The notes under the pieces: generated by a model
The model's input: only the letters and a program-made list of their open reading frames with translations
Told to the model about the DNA's origin: nothing
The model's database searches: none
From: Straminergon stramineum
Taxonomy: Eukaryota > Streptophyta > Bryopsida > Hypnales > Calliergonaceae
Direction: 5' to 3'
Assembly (NCBI GenBank): GCA_963920665.1
Contig: OY987263.1
Coordinates: 24,168,547-24,232,546, forward strand
Length of the DNA stretch: 64,000 bases
Made by a program: the position numbers and the translations under genes
Shown: positions 1 through 11,986 of the stretch, one piece after another
How the letters are laid out: each line of letters opens with the position of its first letter
Numbering within the stretch: the stretch's first letter is position 1

Positions 1-1395
1 ACGAGCCTTCTTGGAAGAAATTCTTCAAGAATTTGCAATTTCTGACGTTTCTGAATCCTCTGTCAAAGCGAGCGGAAGGCCATGTAATAATAGCGGTTTT
101 AGACCTTGAGGATTGAGGAAATAGAATGCGCAGGCTTTGAAATAGAATGCTGTGGAACATGCTTCTGTGATTAATCACAGCATTGAACATGGAAACTTTG
201 AGGACCCCGAACACTACTTACTAAGAACTTTGTACTTAAACCCTGAAAGGATGGGCTGGTAACCTTGGTTATCAGCTGTGCTATTTTCCAATGATTAGAT
301 GAAAATGTGCATTCATCTGCTCTCTAGCAATGCTCAAAGTCATTAACGCTCAAAGTCATTAGTTGAGCTTTCTTTGGCCTCCAAATGAGTACAGGTTTAT
401 GTTTGTTTCAATATGGTGTCAACTGGGAGAGGTGGAAACATTCAAGTTCATCAATGAAGATTTTAGCGTCCTTGTTGAAATTTGTCACAAGTAAACGCAT
501 TTAGAAAGGATGTTAGTAATGGTTCAAAAAAGTAAAGCAGTTTTAGAATTGCGTTGTAGAGTTATATGAACTTCCAACTGCTCTCTATTCCAAATTAATT
601 GGCAGACCAATTAGGTGAATGAATCTATTGAAAATAGTTGAATCATTCAAGTTATTTGATATTCTTCGATGTGGTAGTCAATTTCTTGAACACAAAGTTT
701 GCCCTATCTAAAAACTACCAATCGAATCCTAGTATTTGAAGTTGTGAATCAATTGAAATTTACTCAAAGACCTCACCCATGGGGTTGCACAATGCATTGT
801 CTCTTGAGTTTATATAAAGTGATTTATCTATTCCTAGATTGCGAGTTTGATTTTATTACCTATTACTGTGTACGTAGTGGCCATTCACAAAGGATCATCA
901 CTTTGAGGAAAGAATTCGTCTACCAATTCATCAACCCAATTCATCTACCAATTCATTTTGACATAATAATGGCTTGGTGAATGGAATCATTGAATCCCTC
1001 AAAGGAGGAAAAAGAATCATATATAGGAGGAGATGAAGCCACTTCCTCTAAATCATAAGTCATCTTTCTACTAAGATAGTATGCTCTTATTGCAACTATC
1101 TTCTTCAAAGAGTCTAGTAGGCCCCTTTGAAATGGACAATCAATGGTTCTAAAATAGACTACCACAAATATTAGAGCATAATTAAGATTTGTTAGGTATT
1201 GATTCATACTTTGCCAATGGATGGAATAAGAGTCAAAGAGGGTCCATTTTCAAAGCTAGGGTGTGTTCACTTAATTTTTCTAAATGAAAATTGATTGCCC
1301 AATTGCCTTCTCACAAATGTTAAAAGAATTTAGGGTCCATTTAAGTTTAGTAATGGTTGCATTTAAGAACCTTGTGTATTATTTTTTGAATTCTG
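1..1395. other. AT-rich stretch without a recognised gene
   Basis: Only short ORFs are present, with no recognisable protein similarity, no splice-consistent exon chain and no clear repeat termini. I see nothing to annotate beyond low-complexity AT-rich sequence. Confidence 0.5.
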
Positions 1396-3123
1396 CAGTG
1401 CTTGTTTTTGGTCAAGCCATATCTTTTTTCAGATTGTGTGTGTGGGTTTTGCAAGGCCTATGATCATGAATAGGTGCCTACCATATAATTCTTTGAAAAT
1501 TCATAAGTAATTCAAAAATGCTCCAAAAAATATGAAACCACTTGGGTTAGATTCCACATCAATTTTTCTTCAAGTGAAAAATAAGGAAAAATAATTTCGT
1601 GCATCTAAGAACCATTGAAAAGGCCGACTAGCCCTTAAACGGTCGCTTCAAGAGTAGACTACCTTACCCCCTTGAATGATAGAATTCTCTAGTTGTTAAT
1701 TACGGAGAAGTTGTTAAGTGGATCATGCAAGCTATGATTGATTCTTCTCTCCATCCAGGTGTGATTCTAATAGTGACATGCACTACTGTGAAATATGCAG
1801 CTATGCTATGAGAGGCTTTGTCCCCATCACACTAAACTTGTGGACCTTGAACTCGAATGGGAATGATGATGAACGAATAGTGTCTCTTGCTTTCCATTTT
1901 TTAAAAATTAAAGTGGCTCGAATTTTCGAGTAAGGTAGCTACTGCACTCAACTAGTCTCTACCTCGCAGAGCAGGATCCCAAGGTCTGACACCCCCACTC
2001 GGCCGGTCTTCTCAAGGCCGGTGTGAAACCCACGAATGAAGCAACTGGAGAGCGTGGGACACAGAGTCCACTCCTTTTCACAAAGGAACTGTGGAGCAGC
2101 AGACCCACAGTGGTACTGTAGTGATTGCAAAGTGAATATTCCTCCTTATCACCAAAGCACCAACAGTAACAGTAGAACTGGGTTAGACTTTTCTTAATGA
2201 ATGGGAGAGATCTCCTTCTACGCTTATTACAGCCAGCAGTGATCCACAAATGCGATTTTCGTGAACATTAGCTCATAGAATGTGCTGAAAATCCAAATTT
2301 AGCTCTCGTTGATATTCGGAAGTTTTCGGAAAAAGATTGGGAAGAAGATTTGCCAAATTTAGCCTCCTGTGAGCTACGAACTGTTCATGGGGGAGGATTT
2401 CCATCAGAATCGGATCTTTCCATATTGCATCAAAGTCCTGCATGCAGGATTGCAGGTCTACTTATCACCCACCTTTATCACCCACCTTCACCGGTGCCGT
2501 ACACCACCCGTGTGGCTAAATTTAGCATATGCGAAAGCCAGATGGAGAGATTCATATTTTCTTCCCACATATGACTCAGGCGTGTGTGTGCGTGTGCATG
2601 CGAGCGAACACCGTTGGTCCAACAAGGACAAGCAGAAGTCGAACGTGAAAAGATGCTGCAAATTGCAGGCCGGCAGGTTGTAAGTTACATTACGTCATTA
2701 TTATAGTACAGGCCATCAAATTGCAAAGGGAGTAACATCGCAAATGCTTTTTGCACACAAATTTATGTCAGTTGTGGGCCTTCCCAATTTCCTGTAGTTT
2801 TTAAGAAACAAGCACTACTCTACTATACTAGAGGTTCTGTTCCTGTAAGGTAGTCTGCTCATAAACCATGCGTTTAAGGGCTGGTCGGCCTTTTCGATGG
2901 TTCTTCGATGCACGAAAATATTTTTCCTTATTTTTCAATCGAAGAAAAATTGATGTGGAATCTAACCCAAGCGGTTTCATATTTTTCGGAGCATTTTTGA
3001 ATTACTTGTGAATTTCTAAAGAATTCTGCCATAGGTATCTATTTCTTGATCGTAGGCCTTACAAAACCCACACATGCGTAGTCTGAAAAAAGATATGGCT
3101 TCATCAGAAACAAGCACTACAGC
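1396..3123. repeat. Large inverted repeat, arms of about 275 bp
   Basis: The left arm (about 1396-1667) and right arm (about 2845-3123) are diverged reverse complements. Matching blocks include the outer CAGTGCTTGTTT / AAACAAGCACTA, the central TCTAACCCAAG next to an ATGTGGAAT block, and the inner GTAGACTACCTTAC / GTAAGGTAGTCTGC. The spacer is about 1.2 kb and carries no recognised gene. Looser copies of the arm sequence lie near 3860-3995 and 14440-14630, so the arm belongs to a dispersed family. A foldback or terminal-inverted-repeat transposon relic is the likely origin. No target duplication was identified. Confidence 0.7.
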
Positions 3124-3174
3124 ATGTAGAAAGTAATAGACAAGGTTCCAAAATGTGACCTTTACTAAACTAAA

Positions 3175-3400
3175 CTCCTGAAGGGCCAAGGCCTATTTTT
3201 TGACAAAAATCACTTGAAATTGCCATTTCTGCTGCGTTCTTTCAAGAAAGAAAAAAAAATTAAAATTAAAAAATCCAACCATAGGATCTTTTACTATATT
3301 TGTATGAGATCATGTGGTAAAACTTTTATCAAGTTTGACCATACAAATTGAAAAATATTAGCATTCAAAGTTGTGGAGGAAAAGTTTTTTTGAATATAGG
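3175..3400 (+). repeat. Degenerate copy of the TTAA-ended repeat family
   Basis: Starting at CTGAAGGGCCAAGGCC, this segment follows the 5' part of the element at 5921-6855: the CATAGGATCTT block, a TGTGGTAAAA/TGTGGAAAAA block and a run leading to AAGTTTTTT. The defining TTAACCCC end is mutated and the 3' end is missing or unrecognisable. Confidence 0.55.
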
Positions 3401-4015
3401 TAAACATTTCAGAAATGAACCCACCTTGGCTCTTATTCCATCCACTAGCAAAGTATAAAGGAACATTTGACGAATTTTAAATTGCTCTAACATCATTGAC
3501 AAAACATTCAATGCTTTACACATATCTATTTTACAGCTTGTAAATGTCCATTTCAGAACTTGGCTAGGGACAGTCTTTAGAAGACGAGTGGAATTAGAGC
3601 AGACTATCATAGCATTGGTTAACCCTGGAAGGATGCAGGGGGTCCATGTGGAAATCATCATTTCTAAAACCATGGGAATAATTGGTATTAAAAAAATCAA
3701 AAGAACTCATTTGAAGTCAAAATACTATAGAAGACTCTCCACTTCCCATCACTAATTTCAAAGATGAATTGTTGAATTTCTATCCTACATAGGAGAATGC
3801 CTTGTCATTCATTGGACACTAAAAGTCCGCAGCGTCCTTTTGCCCACTTAAGAGCTGAAATTGGATTTGGGGAGGTGAAACTTCTTGAAATATTTTTTAG
3901 TAAACTTTCCTTGAAAGACAAATGGACTAGGCATCTAACCCAAGTCATCTCATATTTTTTGGAACTCTAAGGAATTAGTTATGAATTTTTGAAGTTGAAA
4001 TGGCATACGGCTCTA

Positions 4016-4113
4016 CAATCACCCACCTCCTCAAATGTACACTATTTGTACATTGCTAATACAAAAAAAAACCCATGTACAAGTAGTGCATGTTTGAGGA
4101 GGTGGGTGATTTT
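4016..4113. repeat. Short foldback element (hairpin)
   Basis: CAATCACCCACCTCCTCAAA at the left is matched by TTTGAGGAGGTGGGTGAT at the right, with a short loop containing an A run. The element is about 98 bp and lies in AT-rich intergenic DNA. It could be a tiny MITE; no target duplication was resolved. Confidence 0.65.
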
Positions 4114-4124
4114 GGAGATAGGCT

Positions 4125-4310
4125 CTTTAAGAACCTTTTACTGTAGCTTTCACAGGAAAAATTCAAAATGTTCACCTATGGAATTCTGAAGCATTTCATA
4201 CAATTCATAGTCAATGTCCAAGTGACGATAGAGTAACAAATATTAGAGTACTCTGAATGGAATTCGGACAAAAAACATATTTGTTCATTTCCGTATTGGA
4301 TTTCTCTTGT
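4125..4310 (+). repeat. Dispersed repeat also found in the LTP gene 2 intron
   Basis: The sequence beginning CACAGGAAAAATTCAAAATG, followed by a TAGTCAATGTCCA block and a later TCGGACAAAA block, is a diverged copy of about 52207-52345 inside the intron of the second lipid transfer protein gene. Class unknown. Confidence 0.5.
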
Positions 4311-4459
4311 ATTTGTGAGTAAAGTCCAACTCAAACATCCTCACATGTTGCTTGTGTCAATGCAAAGACTCCTTCCCTTTGTTCTTGAGTCACCAAATGG
4401 AAATGAACTAAATTGAATGCCAATTCAACAAGTAATTTGTTGTGGGGGATTGATTGGAG

Positions 4460-4780
4460 CTACTTTTTTTTTAGTTCTTTTGGAAACTTCTTCTCTTCTA
4501 ATTTCTTGAAGGCTATGTTGGCATCACGTAATGCTTCCACGATGCGGGTAGGTTGCTTGGCGTTGTCTCCACCAAGCTCCTTGTTGCGTGAAGTGATGAT
4601 ATCGGTGATGTTGCTGAGCTTACCCAACACCATCTTCAAGTTGGCTGTGATAAGTTCCTTCATCTTTGGGTCTACAAATGGCCTCTTGGAATCCTTTGTT
4701 GGATACTTAGACAGATGCCATGATACATTGGGATTCTCTGGTTCCCTTTTTGAAGACGATGTAGAGGCTTTGTCTCCCAT
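4460..4780 (-). CDS. Unidentified basic 106-aa ORF, possible TE-derived exon
   Basis: I do not recognise this ORF. It has an ATG start, is rich in Lys, Glu and Ser, and looks helical in its second half, ending in a Lys-rich tail just before a poly-T run. It stands out because its surroundings are AT-rich and full of stops. It could be a fragment of a transposon-encoded protein, a small gene or chance. No partner exon, TATA box or polyadenylation signal supports expression. Confidence 0.25.
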   Translation of the reverse strand: MGDKASTSSSKREPENPNVSWHLSKYPTKDSKRPFVDPKMKELITANLKMVLGKLSNITDIITSRNKELGGDNAKQPTRIVEALRDANIAFKKLEEKKFPKELKKK

Positions 4781-4829
4781 TCCTCCCTTTTTTTGTACCT
4801 TTCATTGCATATTCATGCTATACTAAACT

Positions 4830-5920
4830 CCAAGTATCATAAATATTATTAAATTTGTCAGGTATGGTAATTAGTTCAAATTAATATTTTTGACCACTAT
4901 TGCAAATAATGTCAATAGGTAGAGAAGAGAATTTGGAGGACATCATTTGTAACAAAATTTACAAATAGAGTTGCTTGTAAAATTATCTACATAACACTAT
5001 CTACTTTATGACACTAAATTAGGAGAGATTAGTGTAGTGCTTTGATATTTTGAATATATTCTAATTTAAATGAAGTTGAAATACTATTGAATTGCTCATA
5101 TTTAGAAAAAATAGGGCTTCGTTTTATCTAGAGTCTACACTATCAATTGAACATATTTGAAATGTTGAAATTTTTGAAATATGCTTATACAAATATGGGT
5201 ATTCAAAAGGAAATCTTGGAGATTTTTGTGAAGTAGTTTTGAAAAATGCTAGTTGGAGCTTGGATTAACCTAATGCAATGAATACCAAAGGTTTGCAACC
5301 TACTTGCATTCAAATGGCCCTCGACCTAATACATCATGAGATGAAAGGACACATGAAAGGGTACACAAAAATGACACATTGTAATTGAAAGGACAAGTGG
5401 CATATAAAAGGATGATTTTGTGAATTTTTTAAAATTTACAAAATGCCAACAAGAAAAATACCATATGAAAATGACAAGAAGGCATATGTATATCAAGGCA
5501 TACCATATGAATAAATGAATAAAAATTGAAATTATATATTTATGGTCTTTTTGTCATTTTTTGAGTGTTCCTATTGCTAAAACAAATATTGACCTTTCAA
5601 AAGTTAGTGGAGGAGTTTGACCTTCTTACTCTCAATATCATCATTGGAAGACCAAATTTTGACACTTGTATAGTCTTGGTGGTTTTAGGAACAATATTCA
5701 TTTCATTTCAAAATAATAATGATGCTTTTAAAAGAATTTTATTTTCAAAATATGATAATGATCTAAAAATAAAATGAATATTTAATTAATTATGGACAAA
5801 TCCTTAGTCCATAAATAAATTAGTCAAAAGTTGATAAAACATTTTCTATTGAAATCAACACATATTCATGGATGAAAAAGACATATGCATTGCAATATAG
5901 TAGCTATCTAGTGCTTTTCA
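4830..5920. other. AT-rich gene desert
   Basis: No ORF of note, no exon chain and no repeat with resolvable ends was seen in this stretch. Confidence 0.4.
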
Positions 5921-6855
5921 TTAACCCCTAAAGGACCAAGGCCTTTAGTCTGCAAAAAAAACACTCAAAACTGCCACTTTTAGAGCAAAGAGTTAAAAAA
6001 ATTGAAAATTTTATTTTTTGCACATCTAACCATAGGATCTTACACCTAAACTAGTATGAAAATATGTGGAAAAAATTTCATAAATTTTGATCACACAAAT
6101 TGCAAGATATCTACGTTTAAAGTGAAGAAAACAAGTTTTTTCCACACATTGCAGGACTAGGTTATTTGACTTTGAACCTTTTTAAATTTAATTTTTTGCA
6201 CTACAAAGTTTTGAGCTTTAAATCTATATGGTGGAGAATTGAGTTGAGAGTCTAAGTACAAAAAGAAAATACAAAAAAAATTCATTTTTATTCTTTAAAA
6301 AATTGTTAAGTAGAAGTATGTACAAGATAGAAGGAAAATCTAAATTATTAATGTTTCTAAGATGGAATTAAAATGCACTAATCCCAATGGTGAGATTGTT
6401 CTAGAAAGACAATGAAACCATGTGGACCTATTTTTTTTTTTAAATTGTAAAAATTGCATTCAGAAATCAATCCTACAAGTTATTTTTTCAAGAAGATGCT
6501 CTAATTGCCCAAAAAACAAGATTGTCTATAACTTTCTCATAACAAATTCAAATGGAATGAATCAAATCTTTTCGTGTAGACAAAAATATAATCTATAAGG
6601 AAAAAAATAAAAAAAATAAAAGAATTCAAATTTTTGAAATTTGTTTTTGTTGCCCCTCTCCCCTATTTTGAGCTTATTGGGGCATAACTTTTGTTCCCGG
6701 GCACTAAATGAAAAAAAAATTATATTCCCATGAAGCTAATCAATTTTTCTATCTTCATAAAAAATTTCAAAAAATCAGGACAAAAATTGAGACTATAGGT
6801 ACCTACCCGAAATCTCATTTGTCCCTAGAAGGGACAATGGTCCTTTAGGGGTTAA
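5921..6855. mobile_element. TTAA-ended terminal-inverted-repeat element, full copy
   Basis: The element begins TTAACCCCTAAAGGACCAAG and ends GGACAATGGTCCTTTAGGGGTTAA, so its ends are inverted repeats of about 20 bp whose outermost bases are the palindrome TTAA. It is 935 bp and has no coding capacity, as expected of a non-autonomous element. Related copies lie at 39434-40085, 42114-43432 and 59349-59937, with degenerate pieces at 3175-3400, 13975-14212, 54540-54800 and 57817-58063. TTAA at both ends is typical of piggyBac-type targets, but it may equally be part of the TIR, so the superfamily is uncertain. Confidence 0.8.
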
Positions 6856-9800
6856 GGATAAGGTCAATACATAATTGAATTCCAAAGCTAATGAACATTG
6901 ATGAACTAAATATCTATAAGTTATGAACTATAGAACTCCATAACTATAGCTAGTGTATCTACTGAAAGTAGATACATTTTTAAAGAAGTAGTACCAGAAA
7001 AAAATTGATACATTTCTACCAAATTATCCATGTTTGATGGATGTTCCACCTCATAATATATTTGGCCAAGCTTTTAAGAAGACTTCAAATAATACAAGAC
7101 AAATTATATAAGGTACACTATAGAACTATAGAAAGCTTATTAGGTGGAAGCCAAAACATTTCTAAAGAAGTAGTCACCAGAAAATTCCATCCCAATTAAA
7201 TTGTCCATATTTAATGGATTGTGCCACCTCATAATGAAAGTGGCCATGTCTCTGTGCAAGAACTTCAAAGAATCTCAAATAGATTGAAACTCATACAAGC
7301 GATAAATGAACCAAATAATATCATAAGAAATGTCTGAAATACAAATAGTGTTTGGAAGCAATAGTTCTCCAACAAATGGAAAAGAAATGTAGCTAGCCAG
7401 ATCTAGGGTAATTCTAAATGAAATAAAGCAAATGTTCACCATGAAGACTTGGTTTTCCTTACAAATCTCCTTAGACCGCCCCTTCGAAAAAAGAGTAGTA
7501 AGAAACTTCTAGCACCAAGCAAATTTTTTTTTATCAACGCAATATTCTTAGTAAAAAATGAATAACAATCTATGTATGACATTCATTGGGAGTAGGTGCA
7601 AATACTAAGGTTTCAATTCATGCATGGACATTTTTGACCAAATATCCACATGGAATCTGCAAAACAACATCATAAATAATTTTTTAAATCCTAGATTCTA
7701 TACAATGTTTCAATGGAGATTCCAACAATTGGTAGAGAAATTTAGGTCAATATAACATAGCAATCTAGTAACACAAAAAACGACAGATTTTTGGATGAGA
7801 TGTGCTGGACCACTAGTGGATACTAAACAAAACACATAACAAATCTAGATAAATATCAAATTACAAATTATAACTTGAAAAATGATAGAGGAGAGTAGGG
7901 ATTAAATATCAATAATACAAAGATGTCTAGATTGTCATATTGATATTAACTACCAAAGTTGTTCAAACATCACATTTGTCAATCACTTTGGAAAATCAAC
8001 ATAGATTGCCTAAATAACATAGATTGCTTGAAATTGTTGAGTTTTGCAAAGGTTATGAGAATTTAAAATTACTTCTATATTATCTGTTTTTTGAATCCCG
8101 TGCACCTATGCAAGATGTAGGGTAGATGGTATGGGGGGGGCTATCAGACTTCATTGTTGATTTTATGAGGTCTTGGATTCAAACCCATTAGCTTCACTAA
8201 TTTTGATGTGAAAATTTGCCTTGATGCTAATGTGGCATTTAGTTTCAGCTAATGTGGTAGTTGGTCTCTACTAATTGGGCAATTAGTTTTGTGGTAATTT
8301 CTAATGACATGGTATTTGGTCTTAATTGATGTGGCATGTTCATGAGGATATTCATCCTATGTGGCATAATCAACAAAACTATACTAAAGATTGTCTGAAT
8401 CAAGTAGTCTTGATCAACCTAGTTTATCATTAGAACTATGCAAAACCTATATCATAATGGACATCAATTTTTTTAGTAGTAGGATTCCACTATTGTAGGT
8501 AACTATGCTTTGTTCAAGGCCTTGTAAGAAAATGTTGAAGACCATGTAGGGAAGCTAAATGCTTATAAGGAAGTTGCAAGGATTGGCAAATGCATTGAGA
8601 AGCAAAACTTTATTAAAAATAGAATTTGACAAGTACATTGGTTTTTGAAAGTCTAATATGATATTGTGATCAAATGGCCGAGTGTGCGTATTAGGTGCAA
8701 ATCCTTGCAGAGGTCATTTTCCACTTTCCATTAATCCTACTCAACTTCAAGAGGAGTTGTACCTATTGTCAGACTAGATACAAGATCCTGTTCATAGTCT
8801 TCATTAATGCCAAAACTAATTTTAATAATAAAAAAGACATGACTTTGGAGAATGAAATGGAATACTATCCATTTTGTGGTCATGCTAATTAAAGACTGAC
8901 CAAAGTGGAGCTTTAATCTCATCCGAGACATATTGTTTGGGGACTTCATTCTCTATCAATCGAATGAGAACATTTACTTATCTTCCTATTTAACTTGGAC
9001 AAATGCTAGAATGTGTTGACTTTTACTAAGGTCTAACTTACAAGGATTTCAAGGTGGAATGTTGGACTCCAATGAAAGTCTAGAAGGAAGGTAATGAAGT
9101 GGTTGCAAGGGATTATTGGACCTATAAATGGCAAAAGGAATTGTGTCTTCTTCAATTAATTAATGTAAAGATTGCCCTGCATAATCTTCCACCAAATGCC
9201 CTTCCCAACATGAAGAAAGGACCTCCAACTACTCATGTCATTCCTGAGATTTCAATTATTGCAACCTTGACAATTTTAGAAGCTACTAGTACTATAATCA
9301 ATCAAGATATTGATGATGATGGAAAAGATTAGAGCAATAAGTGTGAAGTATGTGGTTGTAGATTGCTAGTTGATATTGGATTTTATTTTCTAAGGATTAG
9401 CTATGGGCTAGCAACCGATAGGCTGTCTACTTTTCCAGGTCCTGATGTTTATTGCTAGTCAATACATACATTTCCAAACATTTCTAAAGGTTTTTGAATA
9501 GAATCTCATCACTTTGATCACTTTGATGTATTTGTACTTTACAACTCAATTGCATTTCATTGTGTTTCAACATGTGATGATATCAACTTAGACATGTACA
9601 CATCTAATCACCAAATTCATCTAATTGTTAAACAATATATAGTTCAATATTATTTGAATAGGTGGTAATGCTTTTTGCTTACATTTGGATTTCATTTGTT
9701 CACCTACGGTCATATTTACTTGAGGCTTATACATTCAACTTGTAGATAAGAAGAAATCAGTGGTATTGCATTCTCAAAATGCTATGTTGATTTCTTGTGT

Positions 9801-11335
9801 GATCACTTGTATTCAATTTGAGTCTATTTTATTCTTTATATTTTGTCTTTTGCTTATTTGTTGATATTGTCTAAGCCAATTTTTTTATTTCTATTAGATT
9901 GTTCTACATTACAGTTAGGATTGTTTTTTATTCATGGATATGGATTATTTTGAAGTCAATGCTTACACAATTGTATTGGCAGGCAACCGATACTTTGTTT
10001 TATCCAATTGGGTTTGAAATTATTACTTACAATGTTATTTCTTCACTAAATGTACTAATTCCAATCACAATACTATTATCTTGATGTACTACCAAAATCT
10101 GGCAATGACGTAAATATGGCAAGCCATTTGTTAAATGTGTAGGTTGGCATGCCACATGTACTTTTTGATAAGTTCACAACAAATGCCTTTGATTTTACTT
10201 GCATTCAAGTGTATTGAATTTTTTTCTTTTTCAAATTTTGCATTTAAATGTTTTTTATATTATTTACTTTTAGACCTATTTTTAAATCAATAATTAAGTG
10301 GATTTTTACATAATTTGTCCAATCATCTATAAACATGGGCTATAAGTGTTGCATTTTAGTTTGGTGTTGACATCTTGTAACCATGCTTTAAAAGATATAG
10401 TAATATGAAATTTGATTTTCAAGACGAATTTCAATTCTTTGATGCACTTCTATGGTAAAATTTTTCAAATTTAATTTGCATATTGATTATTTGATAAAAA
10501 TTACCTTTACTTTTCTTCTTCAAAAAGTTATTGTAATTAATTTCAAGTCTTCAAAAATTAATTCAAATTTTGTGTGGTAGAAGACAACATGTGATTTTAT
10601 ATGAGCAAGAACTAAGAAAATCATTCATATCAAATATCCACATGTTGTATATAGTAGAGTGAAAGAGATTCAAGTCTCTCTATATAGTTGTAGATTCCAT
10701 CTTTTATCAACTTTTTACTCGTTGTATTTCCAAGCTCATTGAGGTAATTGTATTAAACTGTGACATGTTTCAAACCCTTTTCTTCCCTTCTCACCCCCTA
10801 TGAATTCTTATCTAAATGTACAACTTCTATTGCTACCAACATTTACGATAGCATAGGGTCAATTTTGGATAAGTCCATTTTCAACCCTTTAAAAATCCGT
10901 AGTTTACTTATAAAAAGTTCAAAAAATTCAGGATAATAGAATATGAAATCCCCTTTTGACTCCCAACAAGATTCAATAAAAACCTACATAGTTTAATAAT
11001 GAAAACTATGCTCAAATTGCTTCTTCGGACGGGTTTAGGTGCAGTAACCTTAACTTCCAACGACTTCGGAATGCACGGTTGCAGTGATAAGCTATTAGCT
11101 CGTCTCCTATCACCGTCGTCGGAAGACATCCCAGTGCAAGCGGATTGTGCTCGAAGCATGTAAGTGAGCATTGGCCGCAATCATTCTCGAGTTGCTTCAA
11201 TTGCGAGCTGCTTCAATTTGCGTCAGGTATTGCGAATTCTTGTTTTCGGGGGTTGTCGCAATTTGATTTTGTTTAGTTCCTTCCATTTCGCTCAAATTGC
11301 AACGTACTTTTTAGGGCATCGTCTGGTTCGAGTAC
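6856..11335. other. AT-rich gene desert with faint decayed ORFs
   Basis: About 4.5 kb has no convincing gene. Short ORFs at 8695-8892 and 9099-9332 show some codon-like texture, but they match no family I know and no splice signals link them. The segment 7140-7270 repeats phrases of 6980-7080 (TTTCTAAAGAAGTAGT..., ATGGAT...CCACCTCATAAT), suggesting a diverged local duplication of about 170 bp. Confidence 0.4.
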
Positions 11336-11556
11336 TTAGGGTTTAGCCATTGCAAAATGAAATTTCGTTTGCTTGTAACTTATCGCCCTCTTGGATAGTA
11401 ACGAAACTCGACAAGTTCGAAAATGCGAACGTCTTAATTTTCTTCATGCGCAACATTTGAGCCTACCCTGCAATTCTTTAGGGTTTATGGGAATTGCTTC
11501 AGGGCGAAAGTTTTGGGTGGAGCATAAGTTTTCAATTGGTAGTGAATTTAGGGTTT
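11336..11556 (-). promoter_or_regulatory. Three telo-box motifs in the 5' region of the CX3C gene
   Basis: TTAGGGTTT, the reverse complement of the plant telo-box AAACCCTAA, occurs at 11336-11344, 11478-11486 and 11548-11556, just upstream of the ATG at 11627. In plants this motif is common near transcription starts of housekeeping and translation-related genes. Three copies within 220 bp suggest a real promoter or leader element. One more copy lies in EMC2 intron 1 (44191-44199), and one (AAACCCTAA) lies upstream of P4H (36736-36744). Confidence 0.5.
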
Positions 11557-11626
11557 GCAGTTGTTATGGCGAGGGAATCGCGCAGGAGGTGATGTATTCT
11601 TGGTGGTTTGTAGGTGAAGGAGCAGG

Positions 11627-11986
11627 ATGGTGGAGTGGTGGTGGGGAGTCGTGGGGACTGTGGTCCCTGCATTGGTGATTCGGCAGGCGATCAAGACGAC
11701 CCGTGGCCGCGAGGAAGAGCAGCTCCGGGGAAGGGACAACAAAGGCTCCACGGACCAATTTGTTTGTGAAAGGGTGTGCACTTCAAAGAGAATGCTCGGT
11801 AGGGTTGGCGCTTTCTCCAAAGATCCCACCCCCGATACTTGTGTCACAGTCTGCGGGGTTAGCGAAGTGGACGCTTGTTCCGAGGCTTGTGCCCGTTCTG
11901 TCTGTACGAATGCACATCATGTTCCCAACTGGAATGACATATGTCTGCGCCGCTGTCAAAGCCAGTGCTTGAAGGCAAGTGCTTGA
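11627..11986 (+). CDS. CX3C cysteine-rich membrane-anchored protein, thionin-like family
   Basis: A single-exon ORF of 119 aa. The N-terminus (about residues 4-19) is Trp-rich and hydrophobic, followed by a charged linker at 23-42; this fits a short membrane anchor. The rest holds ten cysteines at 47, 51, 72, 76, 84, 88, 93, 106, 110 and 114, mostly in CX3C pairs, with the landmark phrases CERVCTSKRM, FSKDPTPDTC and NWNDICLRRC. From memory this matches a conserved small plant protein annotated in Arabidopsis as thionin-like (At5g64816); its biochemical role is unknown. Paired CX3C spacing suggests disulphide-linked helices, but classical thionin toxicity should not be assumed. The ATG was chosen because family members start with a similar Trp-rich stretch. 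No intron is needed in the coding region. Confidence 0.82.
   Translation: MVEWWWGVVGTVVPALVIRQAIKTTRGREEEQLRGRDNKGSTDQFVCERVCTSKRMLGRVGAFSKDPTPDTCVTVCGVSEVDACSEACARSVCTNAHHVPNWNDICLRRCQSQCLKASA

Noticed and set aside
8695..9332. Possible retroelement coding remnant
   Set aside because: No reverse transcriptase, integrase or zinc-knuckle motif could be found in any frame.
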